A stretch of 36,336 nt of DNA from an uncultured Bacteroides sp. (GCA_900542985.1 UQPQ01000028.1:1-36336), one strand, 5' to 3'; shown: positions 8,068-17,669, numbered from the stretch's first letter. Numbers and translations are program-made. Notes: generated from the letters alone by a model not told the origin.

Positions 8068-8100
8068 CTTGCAAAGATAAGTCTTTTTTTTGTACTTTTG
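8068..8100 (+). promoter_or_regulatory. Promoter of the LysM-headed envelope operon
   Basis: CTTG (8068-8071), a 21-bp spacer and TACTTTTG (8093-8100) make a near-complete promoter, 25 bp before the ATG. It overlaps the uvrA promoter. Confidence 0.6.
8072..8079 (-). promoter_or_regulatory. -7 promoter element of uvrA
   Basis: Minus-strand TATCTTTG lies 25 bp upstream of the uvrA ATG. It sits inside the spacer of the divergent LysM-gene promoter. Confidence 0.6.
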
Positions 8101-8125
8101 TCTTTCAACAAATACTAAGTCCAAA

Positions 8126-9913
8126 ATGAAATTTATTCATACAATTTGTTTTTCTCTGGCTTTATCTTTAGGCAGTCTTAATCTGCCTGTGCAGGCTCAA
8201 AGCAGCAACGGGTACTTTTTGCACACTGTGACGAAAGGACAAAGTTTATATTCCATTGCCAGCATGTACAATGTATCTACCCAAGACATCATACAGCTGA
8301 ACCCTGGCAGTGAAACCCGCATACGTGCCGGAGAAGTGTTGAAAATACCTCAAACTCAGTCATCCAACAAGAGCAATAAAACTTTTCATACCATACAGGC
8401 TGGCGAAACATTGTACCAACTGACTGTGAAATACAATGTAACTGCTCAGGCTATCTGCGCAGCCAATCCCGGACTGAGTGCCAGCAATTTCCGTATCGGA
8501 CAAGTAATATCTATTCCCATGCAGGAAGAAAGCCAGCCTGCTGTAGCGGCAACGCACACACCGGCACCGGAAGTACGGAAAAACGACTGGAGAGACATGC
8601 ACAAAGTGCAGCGTAAAGAAACAATCTACAGCATCAGCCGCATGTATGGAATCACAGAGGAAGAGCTGATAGAGGCAAATCCGGAACTGAGAAACGGAAA
8701 GCTGAAAAAGGGACGTTTTCTGTTTATTCCTTATCCGAAACAGACCGCTACAGGGAATACTGTATCTCAGCCGTCTAATGTTCCAACCAATGAAGAGCTT
8801 TTCAATGAAAGTAAGGCAGACCGTAAGTCTATCAAGACCATCAAAGCGGCTGTTATGCTTCCACTCAAACTTAATTCTTCGATTTCACAGGCTGAACAAT
8901 CGAGAATTACAGAGTTTTACGAAGGATTCCTGATTGCTGTAGACAGTTTGAAGAAGCAGGGAGTATCCATGGATATCTATACATTCGATACAAATGGAAC
9001 TACTTCCACCATCAACTCCATCTTGTCACAGAAAACAATGGAGGATATGGATATTATCTTCGGAGTTGCCAGTGGAGAAACAATCAAACCATTGGCTCAG
9101 TTTGCAGAAAAGCATCAGATTCGTCTGGTGATTCCATTTACTCCAAAGGTGGAACAGGTTTTCAATAATCCGATGATTTATCAGGTGAATACGCCTCAAT
9201 CTTATCTGTATTCTGAAGTATACGAACACTTCATCCGTAAGTTCAAGAACAATAACGTAATTTTCCTTGATGACGGAAGTGGCGACCGGGAAAAGGCGGA
9301 ATTTATCAAAGGACTGAAAGCAGAGCTAAAAGACAACAAAGTCAAGTTTACTCAACTGCAGTTGGGCAACGAAATAGACCCTAATAAAGTAATTGCCGCA
9401 ATGGACACTACGGCACAAACAATCTTTATTCCTACTTCGGGTAAGAATACAGCATTGACCAGACTGTTGCCTCACCTCAGCATGGTACGTCGTGAACACC
9501 CGCATTTCGACATGCACTTGTTTGGCTATCCGGAATGGCAAACTTACACCCAGGATCACTTGGCAAGTTTCTATGAACTGGATACTTATTTCTATTCTTC
9601 GTTCTATACAAACAATCTGTTCCCGGCAGCAATCAACTTTACGCATACATACCGCCACTGGTACAGTAAAGACATGTCGAATACTTTCCCCAAATATGGT
9701 ATGCTGGGATTCGACATCGGCTACTTCTTCATGAAGGGACTGGCTCAGGAAGGAAATGAATTGGAAAGCAATCTGAACAGAATAGAGGTAGTCCCCATAC
9801 AGACCGGATTCAAATTTGAACGAGTAAACAATTGGGGCGGGTTCATCAACCGTAAAGTATTCTTTGTTCATTTTACAAAAGACTATGAACTGATTAAACT
9901 CGACTTTGAATAA
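8126..9913 (+). CDS. LysM-repeat protein with periplasmic-binding-like domain
   Basis: A 595-residue exported protein. The start at 8126 gives a clear signal peptide, MKFIHTICFSLALSLGS to VQAQ. Three LysM peptidoglycan-binding domains follow (about 31-75, 88-132, 158-203), recognisable as HTVTKGQSLYSIASMYNV, HTIQAGETLYQLTVKYNV and HKVQRKETIYSISRMYGI, each ending in an IP motif. After a polar linker, residues 245-595 look like a type 1 periplasmic-binding-protein fold (AVMLPLKLN, FYEGFLIAVDSLKKQG, DIIFGVASGE, LVIPFTPK). The layout suggests a cell-wall-anchored sensor or cofactor rather than a transporter subunit, comparable in principle to LpoA-type synthase activators; this is inference. It leads a five-gene plus-strand operon. 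Confidence 0.88.
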   Translation: MKFIHTICFSLALSLGSLNLPVQAQSSNGYFLHTVTKGQSLYSIASMYNVSTQDIIQLNPGSETRIRAGEVLKIPQTQSSNKSNKTFHTIQAGETLYQLTVKYNVTAQAICAANPGLSASNFRIGQVISIPMQEESQPAVAATHTPAPEVRKNDWRDMHKVQRKETIYSISRMYGITEEELIEANPELRNGKLKKGRFLFIPYPKQTATGNTVSQPSNVPTNEELFNESKADRKSIKTIKAAVMLPLKLNSSISQAEQSRITEFYEGFLIAVDSLKKQGVSMDIYTFDTNGTTSTINSILSQKTMEDMDIIFGVASGETIKPLAQFAEKHQIRLVIPFTPKVEQVFNNPMIYQVNTPQSYLYSEVYEHFIRKFKNNNVIFLDDGSGDREKAEFIKGLKAELKDNKVKFTQLQLGNEIDPNKVIAAMDTTAQTIFIPTSGKNTALTRLLPHLSMVRREHPHFDMHLFGYPEWQTYTQDHLASFYELDTYFYSSFYTNNLFPAAINFTHTYRHWYSKDMSNTFPKYGMLGFDIGYFFMKGLAQEGNELESNLNRIEVVPIQTGFKFERVNNWGGFINRKVFFVHFTKDYELIKLDFE

Positions 9914-9914
9914 C

Positions 9915-10616
9915 ATGAGAAAACAATTTATTATTGCCTTGATAGGCCTGGCAGGCAGTTTAATCAGTTTGCCACTGCATGCACAGCTTCAAGACGAACG
10001 AAGCAATTTCTCTATTGGTGTCAATGGAGGAGTGAACCTCAGTTCTGTCAGCTTCGACCCAAGTATTCCACAAAAATCAATGATTACTCCTTCTTTTGGA
10101 GTAACTGCACGATATATCTCGGAAAAATACTTCAAGATGATTTGCGGATTGCAGGCCGAACTGAACTTCTCACAAAGAGGATGGACAGAGAAGATTGAAG
10201 ATGAAAGCGGAGATACTTATATGCGCAAGATGAACTATGTGGAAATTCCCTTGCTGGCTCATCTGGCTTTTGGAAAGGATAAAGGAAATGGAGCACGTTT
10301 CATCTTGAACTTAGGACCACAGATTGGCTTCCTCCTCAGCGAAAAGGAAACTTACAGTACATCCTGGCATCCTGAAATGCGTCCTGACAGATGGGGAAAC
10401 GAATACGGGAAAAAAGCAGAAGTAAAATTCGATTATGGAATTGTAGGTGGTGCAGGTGCAGAAATACGCACAGGAATTGGTAATTTTCTTATAGAAGCCC
10501 GTTATTACTTTGGACTTAGTGACTTTTATCACAGTACAAAAAAAGATCCGTTCAGTCGCTCCGCACACTCTTATATCGGAGGAAGAGTAACGTATCTTTT
10601 CGACTTAAAGAAATAA
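9915..10616 (+). CDS. PorT-type outer-membrane beta-barrel protein
   Basis: About 233 residues with signal peptide MRKQFIIALIGLAGSLISL ending HAQ. The mature part alternates hydrophobic and polar residues, starts NFSIGVNGGVNLSSVSFD and ends with a barrel-like IGGRVTYLFDLKK, matching the OMP_b-brl_2/PorT family of small outer-membrane barrels. The ATG at 9915 follows the previous stop by one base. Other members act in outer-membrane biogenesis or are of unknown role; no enzymatic motif is present. Tight coupling to the LysM protein suggests a shared envelope function. Confidence 0.82.
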   Translation: MRKQFIIALIGLAGSLISLPLHAQLQDERSNFSIGVNGGVNLSSVSFDPSIPQKSMITPSFGVTARYISEKYFKMICGLQAELNFSQRGWTEKIEDESGDTYMRKMNYVEIPLLAHLAFGKDKGNGARFILNLGPQIGFLLSEKETYSTSWHPEMRPDRWGNEYGKKAEVKFDYGIVGGAGAEIRTGIGNFLIEARYYFGLSDFYHSTKKDPFSRSAHSYIGGRVTYLFDLKK

Positions 10617-10636
10617 ATAACAAGACTATTATCATT

Positions 10637-11392
10637 ATGAAACTTATATCCTGGAATGTAAACGGACTGCGTGCATGTTGCGACAAAGGGTTCCGTGAAA
10701 TATTCAACGAACTGAATGCCGACTTCTTCTGTCTGCAGGAAACAAAAATGCAAGAAGGACAACTCGACTTAGCTTTCGAAGGTTATAATTCTTATTGGAA
10801 CTATGCCGAAAAGAAAGGATATTCGGGAACAGCTATTTTTACTCGTCATCAACCGCTGTCTGTCAGCTATGGCTTAGGAATTGATGAACACGACCATGAA
10901 GGACGTGTCATCACTCTTGAAATGCCTGAATTCTATCTGGTCACTGTATATACGCCCAACTCTCAGGATGGCTTAAAGAGACTGGACTATAGAATGACAT
11001 GGGAAGATGATTTCCGTCAGTATCTGAAAAGTCTTGATGAGAAGAAGCCTGTATTGGTTTGCGGCGACTTGAATGTGGCTCATAAAGAGATTGATTTGAA
11101 AAATCCCAAGACCAACCGTATGAATGCCGGATTTACCGATCAGGAACGGGAGAAGTTCCAAACCTTATTGGACAGTGGATTTATTGATACATTCCGCCAT
11201 TTCTATCCTACACAGGAAAGTATCTATTCCTGGTGGTCGTACCGTTTTAAGGCGCGCGAAAAGAATGCAGGGTGGCGTATTGATTACTTCCTTGCCTCAG
11301 CACGATTGGTAGACAAACTGGAAGGAGCCAAGATTCATACAGAGATTTACGGTTCCGACCATTGTCCGGTAGAAGTAACCGTCAATTTTTAA
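10637..11392 (+). CDS. xth: Exodeoxyribonuclease III / AP endonuclease
   Basis: A 251-residue ExoIII/APE1-family enzyme that cuts DNA at abasic sites in base-excision repair. Family motifs in order: LISWNVNGLRA, FCLQETKMQ (metal-binding Glu), TVYTPNSQ with the catalytic Tyr, VCGDLNVAHKEIDL (Asp and Asn), GWRIDYFLAS and the terminal GSDHCPVEV with the catalytic His. Length is normal. It starts 20 bp after the barrel gene and is probably co-transcribed with the envelope genes. Confidence 0.96.
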   Translation: MKLISWNVNGLRACCDKGFREIFNELNADFFCLQETKMQEGQLDLAFEGYNSYWNYAEKKGYSGTAIFTRHQPLSVSYGLGIDEHDHEGRVITLEMPEFYLVTVYTPNSQDGLKRLDYRMTWEDDFRQYLKSLDEKKPVLVCGDLNVAHKEIDLKNPKTNRMNAGFTDQEREKFQTLLDSGFIDTFRHFYPTQESIYSWWSYRFKAREKNAGWRIDYFLASARLVDKLEGAKIHTEIYGSDHCPVEVTVNF

Positions 11393-11395
11393 TCA

Positions 11396-11770
11396 ATGAA
11401 GAATAGTGGATTTACCCTAAAGAAACGCCTGAAAAGCTTCCGTTATGCTTTTAATGGCGTTTTTCTTCTTTTACGCTATGAGCATAATGCTTGGATACAT
11501 GCAAGCGTAGCTTTATGTGTAATTGTAGCCGGAAGCCTCATCGGATTGTCTTCTACAGAATGGCTGTTTATAGTCGTAGCCATTGGTACAGTACTGGCTG
11601 CCGAAGCCATCAATTCTTCCATAGAGGCATTATCAGACTTGGTTTCTCCGGAATACAACGAAGCCATCAAACGCACAAAAGATCTGGCAGCAGGAGCTGT
11701 TTTAATCTTATCCATCGCTGCTGCTATCACAGGACTGATTATATTTTTACCGAAACTCACCCTCTTATGA
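11396..11770 (+). CDS. dgkA: Diacylglycerol/undecaprenol kinase, DgkA family
   Basis: A 124-residue integral membrane kinase of the prokaryotic DAGK family. There are three hydrophobic segments, and the catalytic stretch EAINSSIEALSDLV plus IKRTKDLAAGAVL is diagnostic. Members phosphorylate diacylglycerol or undecaprenol; which one cannot be told here. It starts 3 bp after the xth stop and its stop overlaps the start of the PAP2 phosphatase (ATGA). A kinase and a phosphatase of lipid alcohols side by side suggest recycling of a lipid carrier in the inner membrane. Confidence 0.92.
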   Translation: MKNSGFTLKKRLKSFRYAFNGVFLLLRYEHNAWIHASVALCVIVAGSLIGLSSTEWLFIVVAIGTVLAAEAINSSIEALSDLVSPEYNEAIKRTKDLAAGAVLILSIAAAITGLIIFLPKLTLL

Positions 11771-12324
11771 AAAAAACAGCCCTCCTGCTTCTCCTGATAC
11801 TGTCTACAGAAATATTACAAGCTCAAACGATAGAAGTAAGCTCACAGAGAAAGGCTATACGGACTTCGGGCGATATAGGAGCCGCACTCCTGCCTGTAGC
11901 CGGGCTGACTGCTGTGCTGATAGAAAAAGACTGGCAAGGTCTTAAACAAGGTGCATTGGCAGGAATCACCACGATAGGAATCACGTACGCACTGAAATAT
12001 GCCGTTCATAAAGAGCGTCCGGATCATAGCGACAACCATTCTTTCCCTTCAATGCATACTTCCACTTCTTTTGCAGCAGCCACTTTTATTCAGCGCAGAT
12101 ACGGATGGAAATGGGGACTTCCTTCCTACATTGTATCGACTTATGTAGGATGGAGCCGTGTATATGGGAAAAAGCACGACTGGTGGGATGTGGCTGCAGG
12201 AGCTGTTATCGGCGCCGGAAGTTCATACCTCTTTACACGCCCTTTTGCACAAAAGCATAACCTCGTAATATCGCCCACAGCAGGAAACGGCTGCTATGGC
12301 TTTTATACTTCACTCACATTCTGA
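11767..12324 (+). CDS. PAP2-family lipid phosphatase
   Basis: A 185-residue type 2 phosphatidic-acid phosphatase. An N-terminal signal sequence (MKKTALLLLLILSTEILQAQ) is followed by the three catalytic motifs: K-x6-RP in KYAVHKERP, PSMH in FPSMHTSTSFAA, and SRVYGKKHDWWDVAAG. Likely substrates are undecaprenyl pyrophosphate or lipid phosphates on the periplasmic side. The ATG at 11767 overlaps the dgkA stop by 4 nt, so translation is coupled. The frame stays open much further upstream, but that part overlaps dgkA out of frame and is not used. Confidence 0.9.
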   Translation: MKKTALLLLLILSTEILQAQTIEVSSQRKAIRTSGDIGAALLPVAGLTAVLIEKDWQGLKQGALAGITTIGITYALKYAVHKERPDHSDNHSFPSMHTSTSFAAATFIQRRYGWKWGLPSYIVSTYVGWSRVYGKKHDWWDVAAGAVIGAGSSYLFTRPFAQKHNLVISPTAGNGCYGFYTSLTF

Positions 12325-12360
12325 CAGAATCCTTTGTCTATCCTCAACCTGCAATCAATA

Positions 12361-12399
12361 AAAAGGGATATGTCCACATCATGCAGACATATCCCTTTT
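12361..12399. terminator. Bidirectional terminator between PAP2 gene and proS
   Basis: AAAAGGGATATGTC (12361-12374) and GACATATCCCTTTT (12386-12399) are perfect 14-bp arms with A-rich and T-rich flanks, suited to ending transcription from both converging genes. Confidence 0.85.
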
Positions 12400-12422
12400 T
12401 TAATATTCCTTGAGCATCTTTA

Positions 12423-13913
12423 TTAATATGCACGAGCAAACAATACACGGCGAGCAGATGGTTTACCGGTAACCATATCCACACCCGGAGTAAGGCTTTC
12501 TTCGTCTGCATCGAAAGGCAGACAGCGGATAGTAGCCTTTGTTTCTTCCTTGATACGTTCTTCGGTTTCAGTAGTTCCATCCCAGTGAGCCAAGATAAAG
12601 CCACCTTTCTCAATCTGTTCTTTAAATTCATCGTAAGTATCCACTTTCACGATGTGTTCGTTACGATACTTCAGAGCCTTCTGGTAAATGTTAGCCTGAA
12701 TTTCTTCCAACAGATTCTTCACATATTCTTCGATTCCGTCGCAAGTACGTGTTTCTTTCTCCAGTGTATCACGACGCATTACTTCCATTGTATTGTTTTC
12801 CAGATCACGACCACCCATAACAAGACGTACAGGTACACCCTTCAACTCATAGTCGGCAAATTTGAATCCCGGACGTTTGTTGTCTGCATTGTCGTACTTC
12901 ACAGAAATACCCATTGCACGCAAGTTGTTGACAATACCTTCTACCTTTGCATCAATCTGCTTCAACTGTTCATCGTTCTTGTAAATAGGAACAATTACCA
13001 CCTGTATCGGAGCCAAGTGCGGAGGAAGTACCAAACCATTGTCATCAGAGTGAGTCATAATCAAAGCTCCCATCAAACGGGTAGATACACCCCATGAAGT
13101 AGCCCATACATAATCCAGTTTATTATTTTTGTCAACAAACTGTACATTGAAAGCCTTTGCAAAGTTCTGTCCCAAGAAATGAGAAGTACCACACTGCAAT
13201 GCTTTACCGTCCTGCATCAAACCTTCGATAGTATATGTATCCAATGCACCGGCAAAACGTTCGTTAGCCGATTTCACACCTTTCACAACAGGAACAGCCA
13301 TGTATTTTTCTGCAAAATCGCCATATACATGCAACATCTTCTGCGCTTCAGCTTCAGCTTCTTCGCGAGTAGCATGTGCTGTATGTCCTTCCTGCCACAA
13401 GAATTCTGCTGTACGCAAGAACAGACGGGTACGCATTTCCCAACGCATTACGTTAGCCCACTGGTTACACAAGATAGGCAGATCACGGTATGAGTTAATC
13501 CAGTTCTTATATGTACTCCAGATAATGGTTTCAGAAGTAGGACGAATAATCAACTCTTCTTCCAACTTTGCCGCAGGGTCTACAATCACACCCGAACCAT
13601 CTTCTGCATTTTTCAAACGATAATGAGTTACTACGGCACACTCTTTAGCAAAGCCTTCTACATGTTCAGCTTCACGACTCAAATATGATTTCGGAATCAA
13701 CAGAGGGAAATAAGCATTGACATGGCCAGTTGCCTTAAACATATCATCCAATATACGCTGCATTTTTTCCCAAATAGCATATCCGTAAGGCTTGATAACC
13801 ATACAGCCACGTACCGGTGACTGTTCTGCCAAATCAGCCTTTACCACCAAATCATTATACCATTGTGAATAGTTTTCACTTCTTTTGGTAAGATCTTTCA
13901 ATTCTTTTGCCAT
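12423..13913 (-). CDS. proS: Prolyl-tRNA synthetase (archaeal/eukaryote-like type)
   Basis: A 496-residue class II synthetase without the bacterial editing insertion, matching the ProS type 3 subfamily. Class II motifs include [28 protein letters not shown], the motif 2 loop [24 protein letters not shown], and motif 3 near [17 protein letters not shown]. The anticodon-binding domain begins at [10 protein letters not shown] and the C-terminus ends RRVLFARAY as in this subfamily. Because this type lacks the editing domain, the nearby YbaK-type deacylase is a biochemically sensible complement. It is transcribed from its own promoter. Confidence 0.97.
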   Translation of the reverse strand: MAKELKDLTKRSENYSQWYNDLVVKADLAEQSPVRGCMVIKPYGYAIWEKMQRILDDMFKATGHVNAYFPLLIPKSYLSREAEHVEGFAKECAVVTHYRLKNAEDGSGVIVDPAAKLEEELIIRPTSETIIWSTYKNWINSYRDLPILCNQWANVMRWEMRTRLFLRTAEFLWQEGHTAHATREEAEAEAQKMLHVYGDFAEKYMAVPVVKGVKSANERFAGALDTYTIEGLMQDGKALQCGTSHFLGQNFAKAFNVQFVDKNNKLDYVWATSWGVSTRLMGALIMTHSDDNGLVLPPHLAPIQVVIVPIYKNDEQLKQIDAKVEGIVNNLRAMGISVKYDNADNKRPGFKFADYELKGVPVRLVMGGRDLENNTMEVMRRDTLEKETRTCDGIEEYVKNLLEEIQANIYQKALKYRNEHIVKVDTYDEFKEQIEKGGFILAHWDGTTETEERIKEETKATIRCLPFDADEESLTPGVDMVTGKPSARRVLFARAY

Positions 13914-13956
13914 AGTTATAATGTTATATTTATCTTAAGCTTATTTTTTGAGGATA

Positions 13957-13964
13957 CAAAAGTA
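13957..13964 (-). promoter_or_regulatory. -7 promoter element of proS
   Basis: Minus-strand TACTTTTG lies 43 bp upstream of the proS ATG. Confidence 0.55.
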
Positions 13965-14025
13965 GTAAAAAAGACTTGGATAGAGAGCAACTTCCTTAAA
14001 AAAGTACTATCCGGTCCATCCTTTT

Positions 14026-15174
14026 TTACTTCTGATAATCATAATACCACCAATAGGTGTCGCCAAATTCCCGGCGCATCCTATTCTCTTCCTCTACAGG
14101 AGAAGCAAAATCCTTCTGCCGGGTCTTATAAGCATCAAATCTCTGAACTATTGTACTGTCTGTAGCCAAACAAGTATATTCCGGATGAGTACTCTGATAC
14201 ATCACCAAAGCTTCCTGATAATAACGGGGGATGCGTGTATTCTCCTCATAAAATTCACACATGACACCAGCAAAGTCCTTCAGTTTCTTATCCAACAGCA
14301 AGGCCGACAAATAGTAATCCAAAGATGTATATTTCCCTATCTCCCTATCACATATATGCTGCAAAAAGAGAAGTTTGCTTTCGTTCTCGTATGGCCGTGC
14401 TCCCAGATAATGATAAATGGAATCATTGGTATAACGCAAGTCATGCAACGAATCACCGGAAAAAAACAATCCCTCCGATTTATAATACTGGGGATATGCA
14501 AAAAGCCGGTCACCCATCTGTCCAACATGAGCCAATGCATAAGCTCTGAGGGCCGTCAGCGTACGTGTTGCTTCCAACGAACGCTCTCCTACCTTCAACG
14601 CATCTTCATACTTTTTGGCACGCAAACAGCGCTCTACTGCCAATTCATGATGAAAATTACGGTCGGAATTTCCAATTCCAACAGTCATAAGAGCCCATAC
14701 CAGCAAAATGATCAGATTACTATTCATCAGAGTCATAAAGGAATATTCTTTATTCAGTTGTACTCTGAAAATACGGCGCAGGAAATAGGCAGTACCAATA
14801 AATACCAAAAGTATCAGTGGTAACAACCACAGCCAATAGCCTCGATAAGAATCCATGTATATGTCTCTGCTTATATCTGTCAAGGCGCCCAATATAAGAA
14901 AAGAAGGGAAATAAGCTACAGAACGCACTATGCCTTTCAATCCCAACAAACTGTTCACCCCCCATCGCAACAGAATCAAGATGAATGTAATCACCACCGC
15001 ACTTGCCATAGGAGCAAAGTGGGTTTTTCCATGAGCCAGGGAAAAATGAACAGCCTCCAGAATATCGCGCTGAAAGACATACAAATAAACAAAGCTAAAG
15101 ACAGAAAAAAGAAGACCGCACACTACGGTTTGTATGCGGGCGGCCTTCTCGTACGGTAGAATATATTTACTCAT
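14026..15174 (-). CDS. DUF6057-like multi-pass membrane protein
   Basis: A 382-residue protein with about five hydrophobic segments in the first 180 residues (VVCGLLFSVFSFVYLYVF, MASAVVITFILILL, FPSFLILGALTD, YWLWLLPLILLVFIGTAYFL, NLIILLVWALMTVGIG), then a soluble helical C-terminal half with short alpha-alpha repeats (KKYEDALKVGERSLEATRT). It ends in WWYYDYQK. I believe it belongs to a Bacteroidales family annotated DUF6057; the function is unknown. The ATG at 15174 was preferred over an upstream GTG at 15183 that overlaps the glgB stop. It is the last gene of the glgB operon, so a link to glycogen or envelope metabolism is possible but unproven. Confidence 0.8.
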   Translation of the reverse strand: MSKYILPYEKAARIQTVVCGLLFSVFSFVYLYVFQRDILEAVHFSLAHGKTHFAPMASAVVITFILILLRWGVNSLLGLKGIVRSVAYFPSFLILGALTDISRDIYMDSYRGYWLWLLPLILLVFIGTAYFLRRIFRVQLNKEYSFMTLMNSNLIILLVWALMTVGIGNSDRNFHHELAVERCLRAKKYEDALKVGERSLEATRTLTALRAYALAHVGQMGDRLFAYPQYYKSEGLFFSGDSLHDLRYTNDSIYHYLGARPYENESKLLFLQHICDREIGKYTSLDYYLSALLLDKKLKDFAGVMCEFYEENTRIPRYYQEALVMYQSTHPEYTCLATDSTIVQRFDAYKTRQKDFASPVEEENRMRREFGDTYWWYYDYQK

Positions 15175-15179
15175 ATAAA

Positions 15180-17192
15180 TCACACTTTCACTCGTTTAAG
15201 GACGACAGCCGAACGTGCCGGAACGTATAGTTTAAGCCATTCTTTTCTCTCTTTGGCATACAACGGATCGGCACAAGTAAAGTGAGGTACTGTATCGTCG
15301 GCGAAACCAAAGCCACCGAATCGTTTGTCGTCTGTATTCAACACTACCCGGTATTCACCACGCGGTACAAGGAATCCATAGTCGGTAAACGAACGAGTAG
15401 GATTGAAATTAAACACAAAAATCAAATCTTTACGGCGGAAAGCCAAAATCTGGTCATCGTCATTGTGCCATATTTCTACGACATCCGTCTTCTGGATATT
15501 TCTCACGCTCTCCAGCAGATGTACCATAGCCTCATCGAAATCGCCCAGATAATGATAGCACAACTCTTTATTGTCTACCAGATTCCACTGGCGGCGTGCA
15601 TACTTATACGACCATCCGTTTCCTTCACGCGGGAAATCAATCCATTCCGGATGACCGAATTCATTTCCCATAAAGTTAAGATAACCGCCATTGATAGTGG
15701 TAGCAGTAAGCAAACGAATCATCTTATGCAAAGCAATTCCACGCTGTACCACTCCATTTTCATCACCTTTCTTGAAATGCCAGTACATATCCGCATCAAC
15801 CAGACGGAAGATAATAGTCTTATCGCCCACCAAAGCCTGGTCGTGGCTCTCGCAATAAGAAATAGTCTTTTCATCACTCCGGCGGTTTGTTACCTCCCAG
15901 AACAGACTTGAAGGCTTCCAGTCTTCATCACGACGCTCTTTTATAATCTTAATCCAGTAATCAGGAATATTCATGGCCATACGATAATCGAAACCATATC
16001 CACCATCGGCAAAAGGAGCAGCCAGTCCAGGCATTCCCGATACTTCTTCGGCAATTGTGATGGCACGAGGATTTACCTGATGAATCAACTTGTTGGCCAA
16101 AGTAAGATAACAAATCGCATTGTCGTCCTGCGAACCATTGAAATAATCACCATAATTGCAGAATGCCTCACCCAGTCCGTGACTGTAATACAACATGGAA
16201 GTAACTCCATCGAAACGGAATCCGTCGAAATGGAATTCCTCCAGCCAATACTTGCAGTTGGACAACAAGAAATGAATCACCTCATTCTTTCCATAATCAA
16301 AGCAAAGTGAATCCCATGCCGGATGTTCTCTGCGGTCGCCCTGATAGAAATACTGACAAGGATCTCCGGCAAAGTTACCCAAACCTTCCAGTTCGTTCTT
16401 CACAGCGTGCGAATGTACAATATCCATAATCACAGCAATACCCATCTGGTGTGCTGTATCAATCAGCAATTTCAGTTCTTCCGGTGTACCAAAACGAGAA
16501 GAAGGAGCAAAGAAACTGGATACATGATAACCAAAGCTACCATAATAAGGATGCTCCTGTATAGCCATTATCTGAATACAGTTGTATCCGTCTTTTGCAA
16601 TTCGGGGAAGAATATTTTCTCTGAACTCATTATAAGAACCCACCTTCTCTGCATCTTGTGCCATACCGATATGGCATTCGTATATCATCAGAGGAGAAAC
16701 ATTAGGCACAAAAACCTTTTTCTTAAACTTATAAGGCTTCTCGGGTTCCCATACCTGAGCTGTAAAGATTTTGGTTTGTTCGTCCTGCACCACTCTATTG
16801 GCCCATGCCGGAATACGTTCGCCGCAACCACCTTCCCAGTACACTTTCAGCTTATAAAAATCGCCATGCTTAATCATGTCGGCCGGCAAGTTTATCTCCC
16901 AGTTATTGCTTTTCCGAACTCTTTTCAGTTTAAACTTCGGCTGTTCTTTCCAGTCATTAAAGTCACCAATTAAATAAATGGCCGTTGCATTCGGAGCCCA
17001 TTCACGGAAGGTCCATCCCTTGTCTGTACGATGTAATCCGAAATACATATATCCGGAAGCAAAATCGGACAGCGTTTTCTTGCCTACAAGTTCTTTTTCC
17101 TTGTCGAGAGCATGTTGATGTCTACCTGTAATAGCCTCTTTATAAGGTTCCAACCACGGGTCATTCTTGATGATGTTTAATACTTTATCCAT
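15180..17192 (-). CDS. glgB: 1,4-alpha-glucan branching enzyme, GH13_8 type
   Basis: A 670-residue branching enzyme that adds alpha-1,6 branches to glycogen. An N-terminal CBM48 (about 50-160; WTFREWAPNATAIYLIGDFNDW) precedes the GH13 barrel. Catalytic motifs are DIVHSH, GFRFDGVTSM (nucleophile Asp), TIAEEVSGMPG (acid/base Glu) and CESHDQALVGDK (transition-state Asp). The sequence is closer to the eukaryotic-type GH13_8 enzymes than to the E. coli GlgB type, as is usual in Bacteroidetes. It follows YhcH by 14 bp and is directly joined to the DUF6057-like gene. Confidence 0.96.
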   Translation of the reverse strand: MDKVLNIIKNDPWLEPYKEAITGRHQHALDKEKELVGKKTLSDFASGYMYFGLHRTDKGWTFREWAPNATAIYLIGDFNDWKEQPKFKLKRVRKSNNWEINLPADMIKHGDFYKLKVYWEGGCGERIPAWANRVVQDEQTKIFTAQVWEPEKPYKFKKKVFVPNVSPLMIYECHIGMAQDAEKVGSYNEFRENILPRIAKDGYNCIQIMAIQEHPYYGSFGYHVSSFFAPSSRFGTPEELKLLIDTAHQMGIAVIMDIVHSHAVKNELEGLGNFAGDPCQYFYQGDRREHPAWDSLCFDYGKNEVIHFLLSNCKYWLEEFHFDGFRFDGVTSMLYYSHGLGEAFCNYGDYFNGSQDDNAICYLTLANKLIHQVNPRAITIAEEVSGMPGLAAPFADGGYGFDYRMAMNIPDYWIKIIKERRDEDWKPSSLFWEVTNRRSDEKTISYCESHDQALVGDKTIIFRLVDADMYWHFKKGDENGVVQRGIALHKMIRLLTATTINGGYLNFMGNEFGHPEWIDFPREGNGWSYKYARRQWNLVDNKELCYHYLGDFDEAMVHLLESVRNIQKTDVVEIWHNDDDQILAFRRKDLIFVFNFNPTRSFTDYGFLVPRGEYRVVLNTDDKRFGGFGFADDTVPHFTCADPLYAKERKEWLKLYVPARSAVVLKRVKV

Positions 17193-17206
17193 AGCAGTAG
17201 TTTATT

Positions 17207-17650
17207 TTAGTTTACACGAACTTTTATTACAATCTTTTTTACTCCTTTTTCCGTTATGGCCGGTGCATGTGCATCTTCGGGGAAAAAGACAGCAAACATA
17301 CCCGGTTTCAGCAGAAAATAATCAGCGGCCGGAGTATCATAAAAAGTAATGTCACGGTCTGCCTCATATACAGCTTCATCCAGTTCTGCCCGGGGAGCAT
17401 ATCCGATGGTTTCCACATCCGACAAAGGAAGCTGTATATCTATGAAACAGTTGTGAGTTTCCAACTTGGCATCTTCTTTCCGCTTGGGAGTAGTCTGATC
17501 GACATTTACATACAAATCATTTTCTTTCAAGACAATACGTCCAGGCTCAAGATTCTGCAACTGAGCAGATTTCAGAAACTCTATAGCCTGAGCAAAAAGC
17601 GGATGAAGGGAAAGATATTTCTCTATATTTTCTATTCTATCTATAATCAT
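17207..17650 (-). CDS. YhcH/YjgK/YiaL-family protein
   Basis: A 147-residue cupin-like protein of the DUF386 family (YhcH/YjgK/YiaL, related to the EbgC beta-galactosidase subunit). Conserved features are ETHNCFIDIQLPLSD, with a metal-binding His and Glu, MFAVFFPEDAHAPAI, and the C-terminal KKIVIKVRV. Family members have been linked to sugar or sialic-acid metabolism, probably as anomerases or accessory proteins. Position directly before glgB suggests a role with glucans or sugar phosphates, but this is inferred from context. Confidence 0.88.
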   Translation of the reverse strand: MIIDRIENIEKYLSLHPLFAQAIEFLKSAQLQNLEPGRIVLKENDLYVNVDQTTPKRKEDAKLETHNCFIDIQLPLSDVETIGYAPRAELDEAVYEADRDITFYDTPAADYFLLKPGMFAVFFPEDAHAPAITEKGVKKIVIKVRVN

Positions 17651-17669
17651 AGTACACGGTTAAAAGTTT

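Noticed and set aside
7996..8124. Extended N-terminus of UvrA up to 8124
   Set aside because: The extra 26 codons overlap the uvrA -7 element and the facing promoter, and homologues start near [13 protein letters not shown].
15282..16973. Several plus-strand frames opposite glgB
   Set aside because: Shadows of a conserved coding sequence, no domain and no promoter.
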